Source: DASZQY01 sp963843565 (GTDB lineage: Bacteria; Pseudomonadota; Alphaproteobacteria; Rhizobiales; Kaistiaceae). Taken from it: 64,000 nucleotides of DNA. A model generated the notes under the pieces. The model was not told the origin of the DNA. It saw nothing but the letters and a program-made list of their open reading frames with translations, and searched no databases. How positions within the stretch are numbered: the stretch's first letter is position 1; every line of letters begins with the position of its first letter. The stretch lies in contig CAWJKY010000003.1 of assembly GCA_963843565.1 (NCBI GenBank), forward strand, positions 1,736,001 to 1,800,000. The letters run 5' to 3'. Shown here piece after piece: positions 43,134 through 51,891 of this stretch. Made by a program: the position numbers and the translations under genes.

Positions 43134-45130
43134 AACGGCCGCGGCAACGCAACTGGGACGAAAGCCCACCGGAGCGGCTGGAGGAGCGGATCGTCGTCGA
43201 ACGGGACGGTTCCATCACGGCGCGGTCGGGAAAGGTCGAATTCGGTCAGGGTATCCGCACCGGCTTTGCACACATCGTCGCCGAGGAGCTGAACCTGCCC
43301 GTGGCGCGCGTGCGCGTCGAACTGGGCGAGACGGCGCGGGTGCCCTGGGACATGGGCACGTTCGGCAGCATGTCGACGGCCGTGGACGGGGCAAACTTGC
43401 GCAGCGCCGCCGCCTTCGCCCGCCAGCAGCTGCTGAGGCGCGCGGGCCGGCGATTGAAGGCCCCCGTGCGCACCCTGCGCGTCCGCGGCGGGCGGGTCCG
43501 GGCTCCCGACGGACGCTCGCTGTCGTTCGTCGAACTGACCGCCGCGAGACCGCTGTTCGGCGAAATTCCCGAAGACTTCGAGTTGGGCGCCGCGCCTGGC
43601 GCGCCGCCCCGCGACCGGCCCGGGCGGCTGGAGGGAGTGGCCATCGTGACCGGGACGGCGCGCTATGCCGCCGACGTGCGGCTGCCCGGGATGCTCTACG
43701 GCCACGCGCTGCGCCCGCCGGACGGCGGTGCGACGCTGCGCAAGCTCGACAGCGCCGCGGCCGCCGCGATGCCGGGCGTGATCGCGATCGTTCACGACGA
43801 CGATTTCGCGGGCGTCGTGGCGGAGCGCAGCGACCAGGCGTTGGCGGCGGTGGCCGCGCTGAACCCCAGGTGGGTTTCGCCGGCGGCGCGGCGCGACAAG
43901 CCGATCGAGACGGCGCTTCGCAGGGACAAGCGCGTCGCCGACGCCTTTGCGGGCGCGGCGCAGCGCGTCAGTGCGCGCTATCACGTGCCACACATTGCCC
44001 ACGCTCCACTGGCCCCGAGCGCCGCAGTGGCGGACGTCCGCGACGACGGCGCGGACATCTACGCCGCCACCCAGCGGCCTTTCGGCCTCCGCGACGACGT
44101 CGCCGAGCTGCTCGACCTCGACCCGGAGACCATCGCCGTGCACCCGCAGATGATGGGCGGCATGTTCGGGCGCGGCAACATGAACGATGCCGCGATCGAG
44201 GCGGCGCGGTTGTCGCAGGCGGCGAAGCGCCCGGTGCTGGTCCAGTGGACGCGCGAGGAGGAGTTCGGCTCGGGACCGGACCGGCCGATCCTGGACGCCG
44301 ACGTCGAAGCGGCCCTTTCGCCCAGCGGCAAGATTGTCGGATGGCGCTACCGCGGGCGGACCAATCCGCACACCTACGGCTGGGGTGGTTCGGCGCGGGT
44401 CGCCGAGTTCACCGCCGGCCGCAACATGGTGCCGCCCTACAAGCTCGGTCGGGCGGAAGCGATCCTGCGCGTCGAACCGGCCGTGATCGCGACCGGCTCG
44501 TTCCGTTCGCTCGGCGCCGCGCTCCACGTTTTCGCGACCGAATCGTTCATGGACGAACTCGCCCGTGCCGCCGGCGAGGACGCTATCGCCTTTCGCTTGA
44601 AGCACGTTGGCGACCCGCGCCTGGCAGGGGTGCTGGAGGCGGTGCGCGACATGAGCGGATGGGGGACGCCCGCTGGCGGGGGCCACGGCCGGGGCGTCGC
44701 CTGCACGATCTACCACGGCACATACGTGGCCGAAGTCGCCGAGGTTTCGATCGCCGGCGACGGTGCGGTTCGCGTCGAGCGCGTCTGGTGCGCCGTCGAC
44801 GCCGGCCGGCTGGTGCATCCCGACGGCGCGCGCAACCAGATCGAGGGCGGCGTGCAGCAGGCGGCGAGCTGGACGCTCTTCGAGGAATTGCACACGCGGA
44901 ACGGCCGCGTCGTCACGGCGACCTGGAAGGACTATCCGATTGCGCGCTTCAAGGATGCGCCGCGCGCGATCGAGGTCGCCTTCACCGGCGACAGCGACGA
45001 GCCGTCGACGGGCGTCGGCGAGCCGGGGTCGGTGCCGACCGCCGCGGCGATCGCCAACGCGGTCTTCGACGCGACCGGTGTGCGCCACCGGGACCTGCCC
45101 CTCGGGCGTCGGGGCAAGCCTTCGGCCTAG
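43130..45130 (+). CDS. Molybdopterin-binding large subunit (IorB/nicotinate-dehydrogenase-like)
   Basis: The 666-residue chain has GKVEFGQGIRTGFAHIVAEE near residue 35, a MoCo-binding element that lies near the N terminus, as in the two-subunit isoquinoline-oxidoreductase and nicotinate-dehydrogenase type rather than in xanthine dehydrogenase. Further motifs are HPQMMGGMFGRGNMNDAAIE, GSFRSLGAALHVFATESFMD and the catalytic GVGEPGSVPTAAAIANAV with the active-site Glu. It shares a CTAG with truA at their convergent stops (45127-45130). The substrate, probably an N-heterocycle or aldehyde, is not known. Confidence 0.9.
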   Translation: MKRPRQRNWDESPPERLEERIVVERDGSITARSGKVEFGQGIRTGFAHIVAEELNLPVARVRVELGETARVPWDMGTFGSMSTAVDGANLRSAAAFARQQLLRRAGRRLKAPVRTLRVRGGRVRAPDGRSLSFVELTAARPLFGEIPEDFELGAAPGAPPRDRPGRLEGVAIVTGTARYAADVRLPGMLYGHALRPPDGGATLRKLDSAAAAAMPGVIAIVHDDDFAGVVAERSDQALAAVAALNPRWVSPAARRDKPIETALRRDKRVADAFAGAAQRVSARYHVPHIAHAPLAPSAAVADVRDDGADIYAATQRPFGLRDDVAELLDLDPETIAVHPQMMGGMFGRGNMNDAAIEAARLSQAAKRPVLVQWTREEEFGSGPDRPILDADVEAALSPSGKIVGWRYRGRTNPHTYGWGGSARVAEFTAGRNMVPPYKLGRAEAILRVEPAVIATGSFRSLGAALHVFATESFMDELARAAGEDAIAFRLKHVGDPRLAGVLEAVRDMSGWGTPAGGGHGRGVACTIYHGTYVAEVAEVSIAGDGAVRVERVWCAVDAGRLVHPDGARNQIEGGVQQAASWTLFEELHTRNGRVVTATWKDYPIARFKDAPRAIEVAFTGDSDEPSTGVGEPGSVPTAAAIANAVFDATGVRHRDLPLGRRGKPSA

Positions 45131-45864
45131 TAATCCACCGCGACCAGATAGAGCCCGTCCGGCGGAGCGACCGGGCCGGAGCGGGCGCGTTCCCTGGCGG
45201 CCAGCGCCTCGCCGACGGCGGCGACCGGCCACCTCCCCTCGCCGACCTTCTTCAGCGTGCCGACCATCGAGCGGACCTGATTGTGCAGGAACGAGCGGGC
45301 GTCGGCGCGGACCACGATTTCGCCGGCCTCGCGGGTGACGGCCAGACGATCGAGGGTGCGGACGGGCGACTTCGCCTGGCACTCGGTGGAGCGGAAGGTG
45401 GTGAAATCGTTCTTGCCGACCAGCGTCTGGGCGGCGGCGTGCATGGCGTCGGCATCGAGGGGCACCTGGACCCACCAGACCTTGCCGCGGTCGAGCGCCG
45501 GCGGCGCGCGGCGGTTCACGATGCGGTAGAGATAGTGGCGCTTCACGGCCGAGAAGCGGGCGTCGAAATCCTCGGCGACCGCCTCGGCGGAAAGGATCGC
45601 GACCGGCTGGGGCCGCAGATGCGCGTTGAGCGCGTCGCGAATGGTGTCGGGGGCCCAGGCGCCGGCCAGATCGATATGCGCGACCTGGCCCAGGGCATGA
45701 ACGCCGGCGTCGGTGCGTCCGGCGCCCTTGACCACGACCGTTTCACCCGAGAAGGCGACGATCGCCTCCTCCAGCGCAGCTTGCACCGAGCGGCCGTTCT
45801 GCTGTCGCTGCCAGCCGACGAAGGGGCCGCCGTCGTATTCGATGGTGAGCTTGAAGCGGGCCAT
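45127..45864 (-). CDS. truA: tRNA pseudouridine(38-40) synthase
   Basis: TruA makes pseudouridine at positions 38-40 of tRNA anticodon arms. FKLTIEYDGGPFVGWQRQQN and the catalytic GRTDAGVHALGQVAH are clear in the 245-residue product, with FLHNQVRSMVGTL near the C terminus. The ATG at 45864 overlaps the fmt stop by one base, so fmt and truA are coupled. Confidence 0.96.
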   Translation of the reverse strand: MARFKLTIEYDGGPFVGWQRQQNGRSVQAALEEAIVAFSGETVVVKGAGRTDAGVHALGQVAHIDLAGAWAPDTIRDALNAHLRPQPVAILSAEAVAEDFDARFSAVKRHYLYRIVNRRAPPALDRGKVWWVQVPLDADAMHAAAQTLVGKNDFTTFRSTECQAKSPVRTLDRLAVTREAGEIVVRADARSFLHNQVRSMVGTLKKVGEGRWPVAAVGEALAARERARSGPVAPPDGLYLVAVDY

Positions 45865-46832
45865 CAGGTGACGAATTCGAGCGGCGCGCGCAGGCCGCGC
45901 AGGAACTCGGCCGCCTTCACCGCCCCCTTGCCGGCGCGCTGAACCTCGACGAGGCGCACCGCGCCGGCGCCGCAAGCGATGGTCAGGTTGTCGTCGAGGA
46001 CGGTGCCGGGCGCGGGGCCGGCCTCGCGACTCCAGCCGGGCGACAGCGGCGCCGGGCCGGAAGCGATCACCACTGAACGCAGCGCGCGAACGCGCTCCGG
46101 CCCCCTGCCGAGATCGGCCTCGAACCAGGCGCCGGGGGCCGGCGACAGGCCGCGGATGTGGTTGTGGACCTCCGCCGCCGGCTGCGCCCAGTCGATGCGT
46201 GTCTCGCCCTTGTCGATCTTCTTCGCGTAGGTGGCGCCTTCGGCGGCTTGAGGCGCGAAGGTGAGGCCGCCGCGGGAGAGCGCGGCGAGCGCCCGCGCCA
46301 TGAGATCGGCGCCGAGACGGGCGAGACGATCGGCGAGTTCGCCGGCGGTGGTATCGGCACCGATCTCGACCCGCTCGCTCATGGCAACCGGACCGGTGTC
46401 GAGACCGGCTTCCATGCCCATGACCATGACGCCGGTCTCGGTGTCGCCGGCAAGAATGGCGCGCGCGACGGGCGCGGCGCCGCGCCAGCGCGGCAGCAGC
46501 GAGGCGTGCAGGTTGAGAAGGCCGTTGGCGGGAGCGGCGAGGATTGCGGGCGGCAGGATCAGCCCGTAGGCCACGACCACGCCGACATCGACGGCAAGCG
46601 CCTTCAGCGCGGCCGCCTCGTCCTCTCCCTTGAGGCTTCGGGGGGTGCGCACCTCGATGCCGAAACCGGCGGCGACGTCGTGGACGGGGGAGCGCCGCTC
46701 GGCCAGCCCGCGGCCGGCAGCGCGCGGCGGCCGGGTGTAGACGGCGGCGACGTCGTGGCCCTGGCCGACGATCTCGGTGAGGGTCGGGACGGCGAACGCC
46801 GGGGTGCCGAAGAATGCGATGCGGAGCGCCAT
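45864..46832 (-). CDS. fmt: Methionyl-tRNA formyltransferase
   Basis: Fmt formylates initiator Met-tRNA. Recognised by AFFGTPAFAVPTLTEIVG at the start, the 10-formyltetrahydrofolate site NLHASLLPRWRGAAPVARAI and ETGVMVMGMEAGLDTGPV, over 322 residues of normal length with its C-terminal tRNA-binding domain. It lies between def and truA on the same strand, the usual translation-initiation cluster. Confidence 0.96.
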   Translation of the reverse strand: MALRIAFFGTPAFAVPTLTEIVGQGHDVAAVYTRPPRAAGRGLAERRSPVHDVAAGFGIEVRTPRSLKGEDEAAALKALAVDVGVVVAYGLILPPAILAAPANGLLNLHASLLPRWRGAAPVARAILAGDTETGVMVMGMEAGLDTGPVAMSERVEIGADTTAGELADRLARLGADLMARALAALSRGGLTFAPQAAEGATYAKKIDKGETRIDWAQPAAEVHNHIRGLSPAPGAWFEADLGRGPERVRALRSVVIASGPAPLSPGWSREAGPAPGTVLDDNLTIACGAGAVRLVEVQRAGKGAVKAAEFLRGLRAPLEFVT

Positions 46833-46880
46833 TTCAGGCGCGGGATAGCCCCCGGCAGGCCGAGCGGCAAGGCCCGGCGG

Positions 46881-47417
46881 TCACAGCACGTTCGGTTTCG
46901 GGCCGAGTCTGGCGAGCTTGGTGAACTTCTTGACCACCATGTCGCGCTTCAGCTTGGACAGGTGGTCGATGAACAGCTTGCCGTTGACGTGGTCGATCTC
47001 GTGCTGGAGGCAGACGGCGAGCACCCCTTCGGCCTCGAGCTCCTGACGCTCGCCCTCGCGGTCGAGGTAGGCGACGCGGACCTTGGCCGGGCGCTCGACT
47101 TCGGCGAAATACTCCGGAATCGACAGGCAGCCTTCCTCGGCGACGGCGATATCGTCGGAGGTCCACAAGACCTCCGGGTTGATGAGGAAGAGCGGATTGG
47201 GCGAGGCCTCGTCGTCCTCGCGCCTGGCGACGTCGATGGTGACGATCCGCCGGGGGACGCCGACCTGGACGCCCGCCAGCCCGATGCCGGGGGCGGCGTA
47301 CATGGTCTCCAGCATGTCGTCCATGAGCTTCAGGAGGTCCGCGTCGATGCGCTCGACGGGGTCGCTCATCATGCGAAGCTTGCGATCCGGGAGGGTGATG
47401 ATATCGAGTTTTGCCAC
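46881..47417 (-). CDS. def: Peptide deformylase
   Basis: Def removes the formyl group placed by Fmt. The three metal-site motifs are present: GIGLAGVQVG, EEGCLSIPEY and CLQHEIDHVNGKLFID. The start is GTG 47417, giving 178 residues. The C-terminal tail is basic. It is 48 bp upstream of fmt on the same strand and diverges from the small ArfA-like gene. Confidence 0.95.
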   Translation of the reverse strand: MAKLDIITLPDRKLRMMSDPVERIDADLLKLMDDMLETMYAAPGIGLAGVQVGVPRRIVTIDVARREDDEASPNPLFLINPEVLWTSDDIAVAEEGCLSIPEYFAEVERPAKVRVAYLDREGERQELEAEGVLAVCLQHEIDHVNGKLFIDHLSKLKRDMVVKKFTKLARLGPKPNVL

Positions 47418-47471
47418 GCGCCTCAGATATGGGACCGCCCGGCCCGGGTCAACGCCACGAGCGCCGCACCA

Positions 47472-47627
47472 ATGACCAAACGCGTGAAGCAGCCCAAGCC
47501 CCGCAAGATCCGGCGAAACCCGCTGGCCAAGGCGCTCGCCACCCCGAAATACCGGCCGCGGGTGGTGAAGCGCGTCGACGCCTACAAGCGGCGCCCCAGG
47601 CACGCGCGGGAACCCGAGGAGAGCTAG
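47472..47627 (+). CDS. Small basic protein, possibly ArfA-like ribosome rescue factor, 51 aa
   Basis: The product is 51 residues, rich in Arg and Lys, with the core NPLAKALATPKYRPRVVKRV. ArfA proteins share the pattern N-x-x-x-x-A-L-x-x-P-x-[FY]-R-x-[RK]-V followed by basic residues. The gene faces def (translation) and is separated from rmuC by 46 bp. If correct, it would help release stalled ribosomes when trans-translation fails. The resemblance is short and could be coincidental. Confidence 0.5.
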   Translation: MTKRVKQPKPRKIRRNPLAKALATPKYRPRVVKRVDAYKRRPRHAREPEES

Positions 47628-47673
47628 CCGTTCCCGTTTTGTACTTCATCGAGAATCGGGCTAAGCTGCCGCG

Positions 47674-48810
47674 ATGACCGATCTCATCCTCGCCATCCTG
47701 CTCGCCGTTTCGCTGGGCCTTCTGGCGGTCGCCGTGTTCGCCTGGCGGCGGGCCGAAGACCGCGCCGCCGCGCTTGCCGACGGAGGCAACGACGCGCTCG
47801 CCACCCACATGGCCGGCCTGATCAAGGCGCAGGGCGAGATCACCGGGCACGTGCAGGGCCTTTCCCAGCGGCTCGACGGGCTTGGGCACAACCTCAATCA
47901 GTCGGTGAGCCTGTCGACCAAGAACACCAACGAGACGCTGACCAAGCTCGCCGAGCGGCTGGCGGTGATCGACAAGGCGCAGCAGAACATCACCACGCTC
48001 TCCGGCCAGGTGGTCGAGCTGCAGCAGATCCTCGCCAACAAGCAGACCCGCGGCGCCTTCGGACAGGCGCGCATGGAAGCGATCGTGCGCGACGGGCTGC
48101 CGATCCACGCCTATCAGTTTCAGGCGACCCTCTCGAACCACAACCGGCCGGACTGCCTGATCCTGTTTCCGAACGGGCCGGGGCTGGTGATCGACGCGAA
48201 GTTTCCGCTGGAAGCCTGGAACGCCATCCGCGGCGCCGAGACGCCGGAGGCGACCAAGGCGGCCGAGACGCAGTTCCGCCGCGACACCACCAAGCACATC
48301 CAGGACATCGCCGAGCGCTACTTCGTGCCCGGAGAAACCCAGGACACGGCGTTCATGTTCGTGCCGTCGGAATCGATCTTCGCCGACATCCACGAGCGCT
48401 TCGAGGACCTCGTCCAGAGGGCGCACCGGGCGCGCATCGTCATCGTGTCGCCGTCGCTTCTGATGCTGTCGATCCAGGTGGTGACGTCGCTGTTGCGCGA
48501 CCAGCGCATGCGCGAGCAGGCGCACATCATCCAGCAGGAGGTCGCCAAGCTCATGGAGGACGTCAGCCGGCTCGACGATCGCGTCAAGAAGCTCCAGATG
48601 CACTTCGGCCAAGCCAACAAGGACGTGGAGGACATCCTCATCTCGACGCGCAAGATCGTCGGCGCCGGGCAGAGAATCGACGCGGTCGAGTTCAACGGCG
48701 CCGACAAGGCGATCGACGACGCGCGCACCAGCCGCAAGCCGGCGAGGCCGACCGCGGCGCCGCCGAACGCGCCGCCCGAGCTGCCCTTCTCGCAGTTCGA
48801 GGAAGTCTAG
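47674..48810 (+). CDS. rmuC: DNA recombination protein RmuC
   Basis: RmuC limits rearrangements at inverted repeats and is a presumed nuclease. The 378-residue protein starts with a membrane anchor (LILAILLAVSLGLLAVAVFA), continues as a coiled coil (VIDKAQQNITTLSGQVVELQ) and then a PD-(D/E)XK-like region (ATLSNHNRPDCLILFPNGPG, LVIDAKFPLEAW). The C-terminal tail is Pro/Ala-rich. The frame is complete and the length usual. Confidence 0.92.
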   Translation: MTDLILAILLAVSLGLLAVAVFAWRRAEDRAAALADGGNDALATHMAGLIKAQGEITGHVQGLSQRLDGLGHNLNQSVSLSTKNTNETLTKLAERLAVIDKAQQNITTLSGQVVELQQILANKQTRGAFGQARMEAIVRDGLPIHAYQFQATLSNHNRPDCLILFPNGPGLVIDAKFPLEAWNAIRGAETPEATKAAETQFRRDTTKHIQDIAERYFVPGETQDTAFMFVPSESIFADIHERFEDLVQRAHRARIVIVSPSLLMLSIQVVTSLLRDQRMREQAHIIQQEVAKLMEDVSRLDDRVKKLQMHFGQANKDVEDILISTRKIVGAGQRIDAVEFNGADKAIDDARTSRKPARPTAAPPNAPPELPFSQFEEV

Positions 48811-48834
48811 GTTTCCCTTCGCCCGAGCACGCAG

Positions 48835-49158
48835 ATGGTCAGAATCAGCATCTTCTATCCGAACCGGCCGGATGGCCGCTTCGACATGGCCTACTACCTC
48901 GACACGCACATGCCGGCGTCGATCGCGCGGCTCGGCGCCGCCAAGGGCTTTCGCGGCGTGTCGGTCGACAAAGGCATCGGCGGCGGCGCGCCGGGGGCGC
49001 CGCCCGCCTACGTCGCGATGTGCCAATATCTATTCGACACCGCCGACGACTTCATGGCGGCGTTCGGCGCGCACGCCGGGTTCCTGCAGTCCGACATGGC
49101 GAACTACACCGACATCGAGCCGGTCATTCAGCTGAGCGAAGTCGCGATCGCCCGCTAG
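48835..49158 (+). CDS. EthD-family small protein, 107 aa
   Basis: The 107-residue product with ISIFYPNRPDGRFDMAYYLD, THMPASIARLG matches the EthD dimeric alpha/beta-barrel fold; the central block (GAPGAPPAYVAMCQYLFDTA) also fits. EthD proteins accompany oxygenases and some act as small-molecule reductases or isomerases. It lies 24 bp after rmuC on the same strand. The substrate is unknown. Confidence 0.85.
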   Translation: MVRISIFYPNRPDGRFDMAYYLDTHMPASIARLGAAKGFRGVSVDKGIGGGAPGAPPAYVAMCQYLFDTADDFMAAFGAHAGFLQSDMANYTDIEPVIQLSEVAIAR

Positions 49159-49209
49159 GCGCGGTCGTCCCTGGCAGCCTCGTCGCCGCCCGGTCCGGCC
49201 GCCGCAGCC

Positions 49210-49719
49210 CTAGCCGTCCATCGCGTTCTGGCAGTTCAGCATCTCGGTTATCGCCGCGAACGTTCCCTTGAGGCTCAGGTGGGCGATGGTGTTGCCCCGG
49301 TAGAGGACCTGGATGCTGTTCTTCTTGGCGAAGTCGGCGACGAACTTGACGTCGTCGGTGCGCGCCATCAGCAGCGGCAGGCTGCCCATCAGCACGCCGG
49401 TAGCGGTCGCCGTCCATGGCGCGGCGCGGTCCATGCGGATCTCGATGTCATAGGCCGCGCCATCCTCGATCTTGTCCCAGTCGCGGTTGCCCACCATCAG
49501 GTAGGAATCACCCTTGGTGCGATCGAAGCCCAGCCGGATGGCCGTGCCGTCGCGGAACTCGCTGAAGATGAAGCAGCCGTTGCCGAGGGTCCGGTCGATC
49601 ATGATGTCCCAGCCGCGCACGTTGCCCCAGCGGTCGGAATCCTCCGCGCGCGCGGCCCCCGCAACCGCCCATGAAACAAGGCACGCACCTACCACTGCCA
49701 AGGATTTCAGTCGTGTCAT
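49210..49719 (-). CDS. Secreted hypothetical protein, 169 aa
   Basis: The ATG at 49719 opens a signal peptide (MTRLKSLAVVGACLVSWAVA, then GAARA). The mature part has GWDIMIDRTLGNGCFIFSEF, DGTAIRLGFDR and LMVGNRDWDKIEDGAAYDIE, the pattern of a short exported domain seen repeatedly in alphaproteobacteria and often called invasion-associated-like, but without evidence of virulence. A cysteine pair could form a disulfide. An alternative ATG at 49728 would add three residues. Confidence 0.65.
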   Translation of the reverse strand: MTRLKSLAVVGACLVSWAVAGAARAEDSDRWGNVRGWDIMIDRTLGNGCFIFSEFRDGTAIRLGFDRTKGDSYLMVGNRDWDKIEDGAAYDIEIRMDRAAPWTATATGVLMGSLPLLMARTDDVKFVADFAKKNSIQVLYRGNTIAHLSLKGTFAAITEMLNCQNAMDG

Positions 49720-49831
49720 CGCCACCATTCCCGTAGTTGAGGAAAACTCGCAGTTTCTCAGCGAGTGGAACGATAATGGCTCGCCCGGAATGAGGCAATC
49801 CGCCCCTGACAAGGCAGGCGGCCGCCCCCCT

Positions 49832-50431
49832 CTAGAAGCCGCGGCCGCCCTTCAGAAACTCAATTTCCTCGGGGGTCGAGGGGCGGCCGAGCGCCTCGTT
49901 GCGGTGCGGAAAGCGTCCGAACTTGCGGATGATGTCGCGGTGCCTGGTGGCGTAGTCGAGGTGGTCGCGGGCGGCTGCCGCAAAGGCCGCCGGGACCTCG
50001 ACCGCGCGCTCGGCGTAGAGCATGACCGCGAAATCCTGATCGGCGACGGCCTCGCTGTGCTCGAAGGGGAGCATGACGAAGGTCTGCTCGACGATGAAGA
50101 ACCGGCGCCATTGGCCGACCAGCTGGCGGGCGACCGCAAGGGCAGCGGCATCGCAGGCGAACGCCGCGCCGGAGGCACGATGAATCTGGCGGGGGAACTG
50201 GTCGAGAAGCACGACGAGGCCAGCCTGCTGGCGCCGGGAGAGGGCCGCCAGGTCCCACGCGGTGTCGCGCGCCGCGACGGTGTGGTGTCCGAAGGTGTCG
50301 CGGATGTGGGCGTCGGCCACCTCGGTGGGGCGAAACCATTCCTTGCGACGCTCCTCGGGCGGCTGGTCGTCGTAGGCCTTCAGATCGCCGAACCAGTACG
50401 CGTGAACCGCGTCGAGGATGGAGACGTCCAT
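49832..50431 (-). CDS. DUF924 family protein, 199 aa
   Basis: HAYWFGDLKAYDDQPPEERR and KEWFRPTEVADAHIRDTFG open a helical protein, with DLAALSRRQQAGLVVLLDQF, PRQIHRASGAAFACDAAALA in the middle and RFPHRNEALGRPSTPEEIEF at the end, all hallmarks of DUF924. The family is widespread in proteobacteria and its role is unknown. It ends 18 bp from recR but is transcribed in the same direction, downstream of it. Confidence 0.9.
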   Translation of the reverse strand: MDVSILDAVHAYWFGDLKAYDDQPPEERRKEWFRPTEVADAHIRDTFGHHTVAARDTAWDLAALSRRQQAGLVVLLDQFPRQIHRASGAAFACDAAALAVARQLVGQWRRFFIVEQTFVMLPFEHSEAVADQDFAVMLYAERAVEVPAAFAAAARDHLDYATRHRDIIRKFGRFPHRNEALGRPSTPEEIEFLKGGRGF

Positions 50432-50449
50432 GGGCGCTTGTCGGTTCCT

Positions 50450-51055
50450 TCAGAACGGGGTGCGCTGGCGGATGGCGGCGGAGAGCGTGCCGTCGTCGAG
50501 GTAGTCGAGTTCGCCGCCGACCGGCACGCCGTGGGCAAGACGGGAGACCTTCACGCCGAGGCCGGCGAGCTGGTCCATGATGTAGTGCGCGGTGGTCTGG
50601 CCTTCGACCGTCGCGTTGACGGCGAGGATCACCTCTGCGATGCCGCCGGCGGCGATGCGCGCCACGAGGCGGTCGATGCCGATGTCGTCCGGACCGACGC
50701 CGTCGAGCGGCGAAAGGGCGCCGCCCAGCACGTGATAGCGCGCGTTGAGCGCCCCGGCGCGCTCCAGCGCCCACAGATCGGCGACGTCTTCGACCACGAT
50801 GATGGTGCCCTGGTCGCGGCGGGGATCGGTGCAGATGGCGCAAGGGTCGCTGGTGTCGATGTTGCCGCAGGTCGAGCAGACCACGACGGTCTCGACGGCA
50901 ACGTCCATGGCCCGGGCGAGCGGAACGAGCAGCTCGTCCTTCTTCTTGACCAGATGGAGCGCGGCACGGCGGGCGGAGCGCGGCCCGAGGCCGGGCAGTT
51001 TGGCGAGCAGTTGGATGAGACGCTCGATCTCGGGGCCGGAGACGGAACGGGGCAT
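50450..51055 (-). CDS. recR: Recombination mediator protein RecR
   Basis: RecR with RecO helps load RecA at gaps. LLAKLPGLGPRSARRAALHL is the helix-hairpin-helix, CSTCGNIDTSDPCAIC the zinc site, and VEDVADLWALERAGALNARY with LAVNATVEGQTTAHYIMDQL the Toprim domain, within 201 residues. dnaX and ebfC, its usual partners, lie 2.1 kb upstream, separated here by the DsbA, cupin and SDR genes. Confidence 0.95.
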   Translation of the reverse strand: MPRSVSGPEIERLIQLLAKLPGLGPRSARRAALHLVKKKDELLVPLARAMDVAVETVVVCSTCGNIDTSDPCAICTDPRRDQGTIIVVEDVADLWALERAGALNARYHVLGGALSPLDGVGPDDIGIDRLVARIAAGGIAEVILAVNATVEGQTTAHYIMDQLAGLGVKVSRLAHGVPVGGELDYLDDGTLSAAIRQRTPF

Positions 51056-51210
51056 GGGCGCACGATCCTCAGGGGCAGGAATCGGGGCGGGAAACGGGCC
51101 CTCACCAATCCCGGCGGCGGGGCGCTGTCAACTCTGTGTGACCGGCTGCACGGGCGGCGCGGATCGACTACAATGCACCCGCGCGACGCTCGATACGCCT
51201 GAGGTTGTTC

Positions 51211-51891
51211 ATGTTCACGTGGCTGCGGGCAGCCGCCCTCTCCTGCCTTCTTCTCGCGACCGGTACGGCCGGCGGGTTCGCCGACGACCGCGCCACCCCG
51301 CCCGGTCCGACCGCGCCCACGCCGGCGCCCACGGCGGACACGGTCAACACCGGGCAATTGATGATCCCCGGGCCATTGGAGGAAAAGACCCTCGGCGACC
51401 CGCAGGCGCCGGTGACGGTGGTCGAATACGCCTCGATGACCTGCCCACACTGCGCGCGCTTCGCCACCGACACGTTCCCGGCGTTCAAGGCGAAGTACAT
51501 CGACACCGGCAAGGCGTTCTACATTCTGCGCGAGTTCCCGCTCGACCAGCTGGCGCTGGTGGCGATCGCGGGGGCGCGCTGCGCGCCGGGCGACAAGTTC
51601 TTCGAGATCGTGGAGCGGCTGTTCCGCGAGCAGCAAGACTGGGCGTTCGTCAACCAGCCTGCCCCGGCGCTGATCAGCCGGCTCGCCGACGAGGGCCTGA
51701 CCAAGGAGCAGTTCACCACCTGCCTCAACGATTCGACCCTCATCCAGAACATCATGAACGTCGAGGATCGGGCGTCGAAGGCGTTTGGCGTGGAGGGAAC
51801 GCCGACCTTCTTCTTCAACGGCCAGCGCCACGTCGGGGAACTGACGATGGCCCAAGCCGACGCGCTGATGGAGCCGTTGCTGAAGCCCTAG
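51211..51891 (+). CDS. Periplasmic DsbA-family thiol-disulfide oxidoreductase
   Basis: The ATG at 51211 opens a signal peptide (FTWLRAAALSCLLLATGTAG). The mature 200-residue domain has the thioredoxin-fold redox site EYASMTCPHCARFATDTF (CPHC) and the cis-Pro segment VEGTPTFFFNGQRHVG, matching DsbA/BdbD-type proteins that introduce or shuffle disulfides in exported proteins. Its stop overlaps the stop of the cupin gene on the other strand by four bases. Confidence 0.9.
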   Translation: MFTWLRAAALSCLLLATGTAGGFADDRATPPGPTAPTPAPTADTVNTGQLMIPGPLEEKTLGDPQAPVTVVEYASMTCPHCARFATDTFPAFKAKYIDTGKAFYILREFPLDQLALVAIAGARCAPGDKFFEIVERLFREQQDWAFVNQPAPALISRLADEGLTKEQFTTCLNDSTLIQNIMNVEDRASKAFGVEGTPTFFFNGQRHVGELTMAQADALMEPLLKP

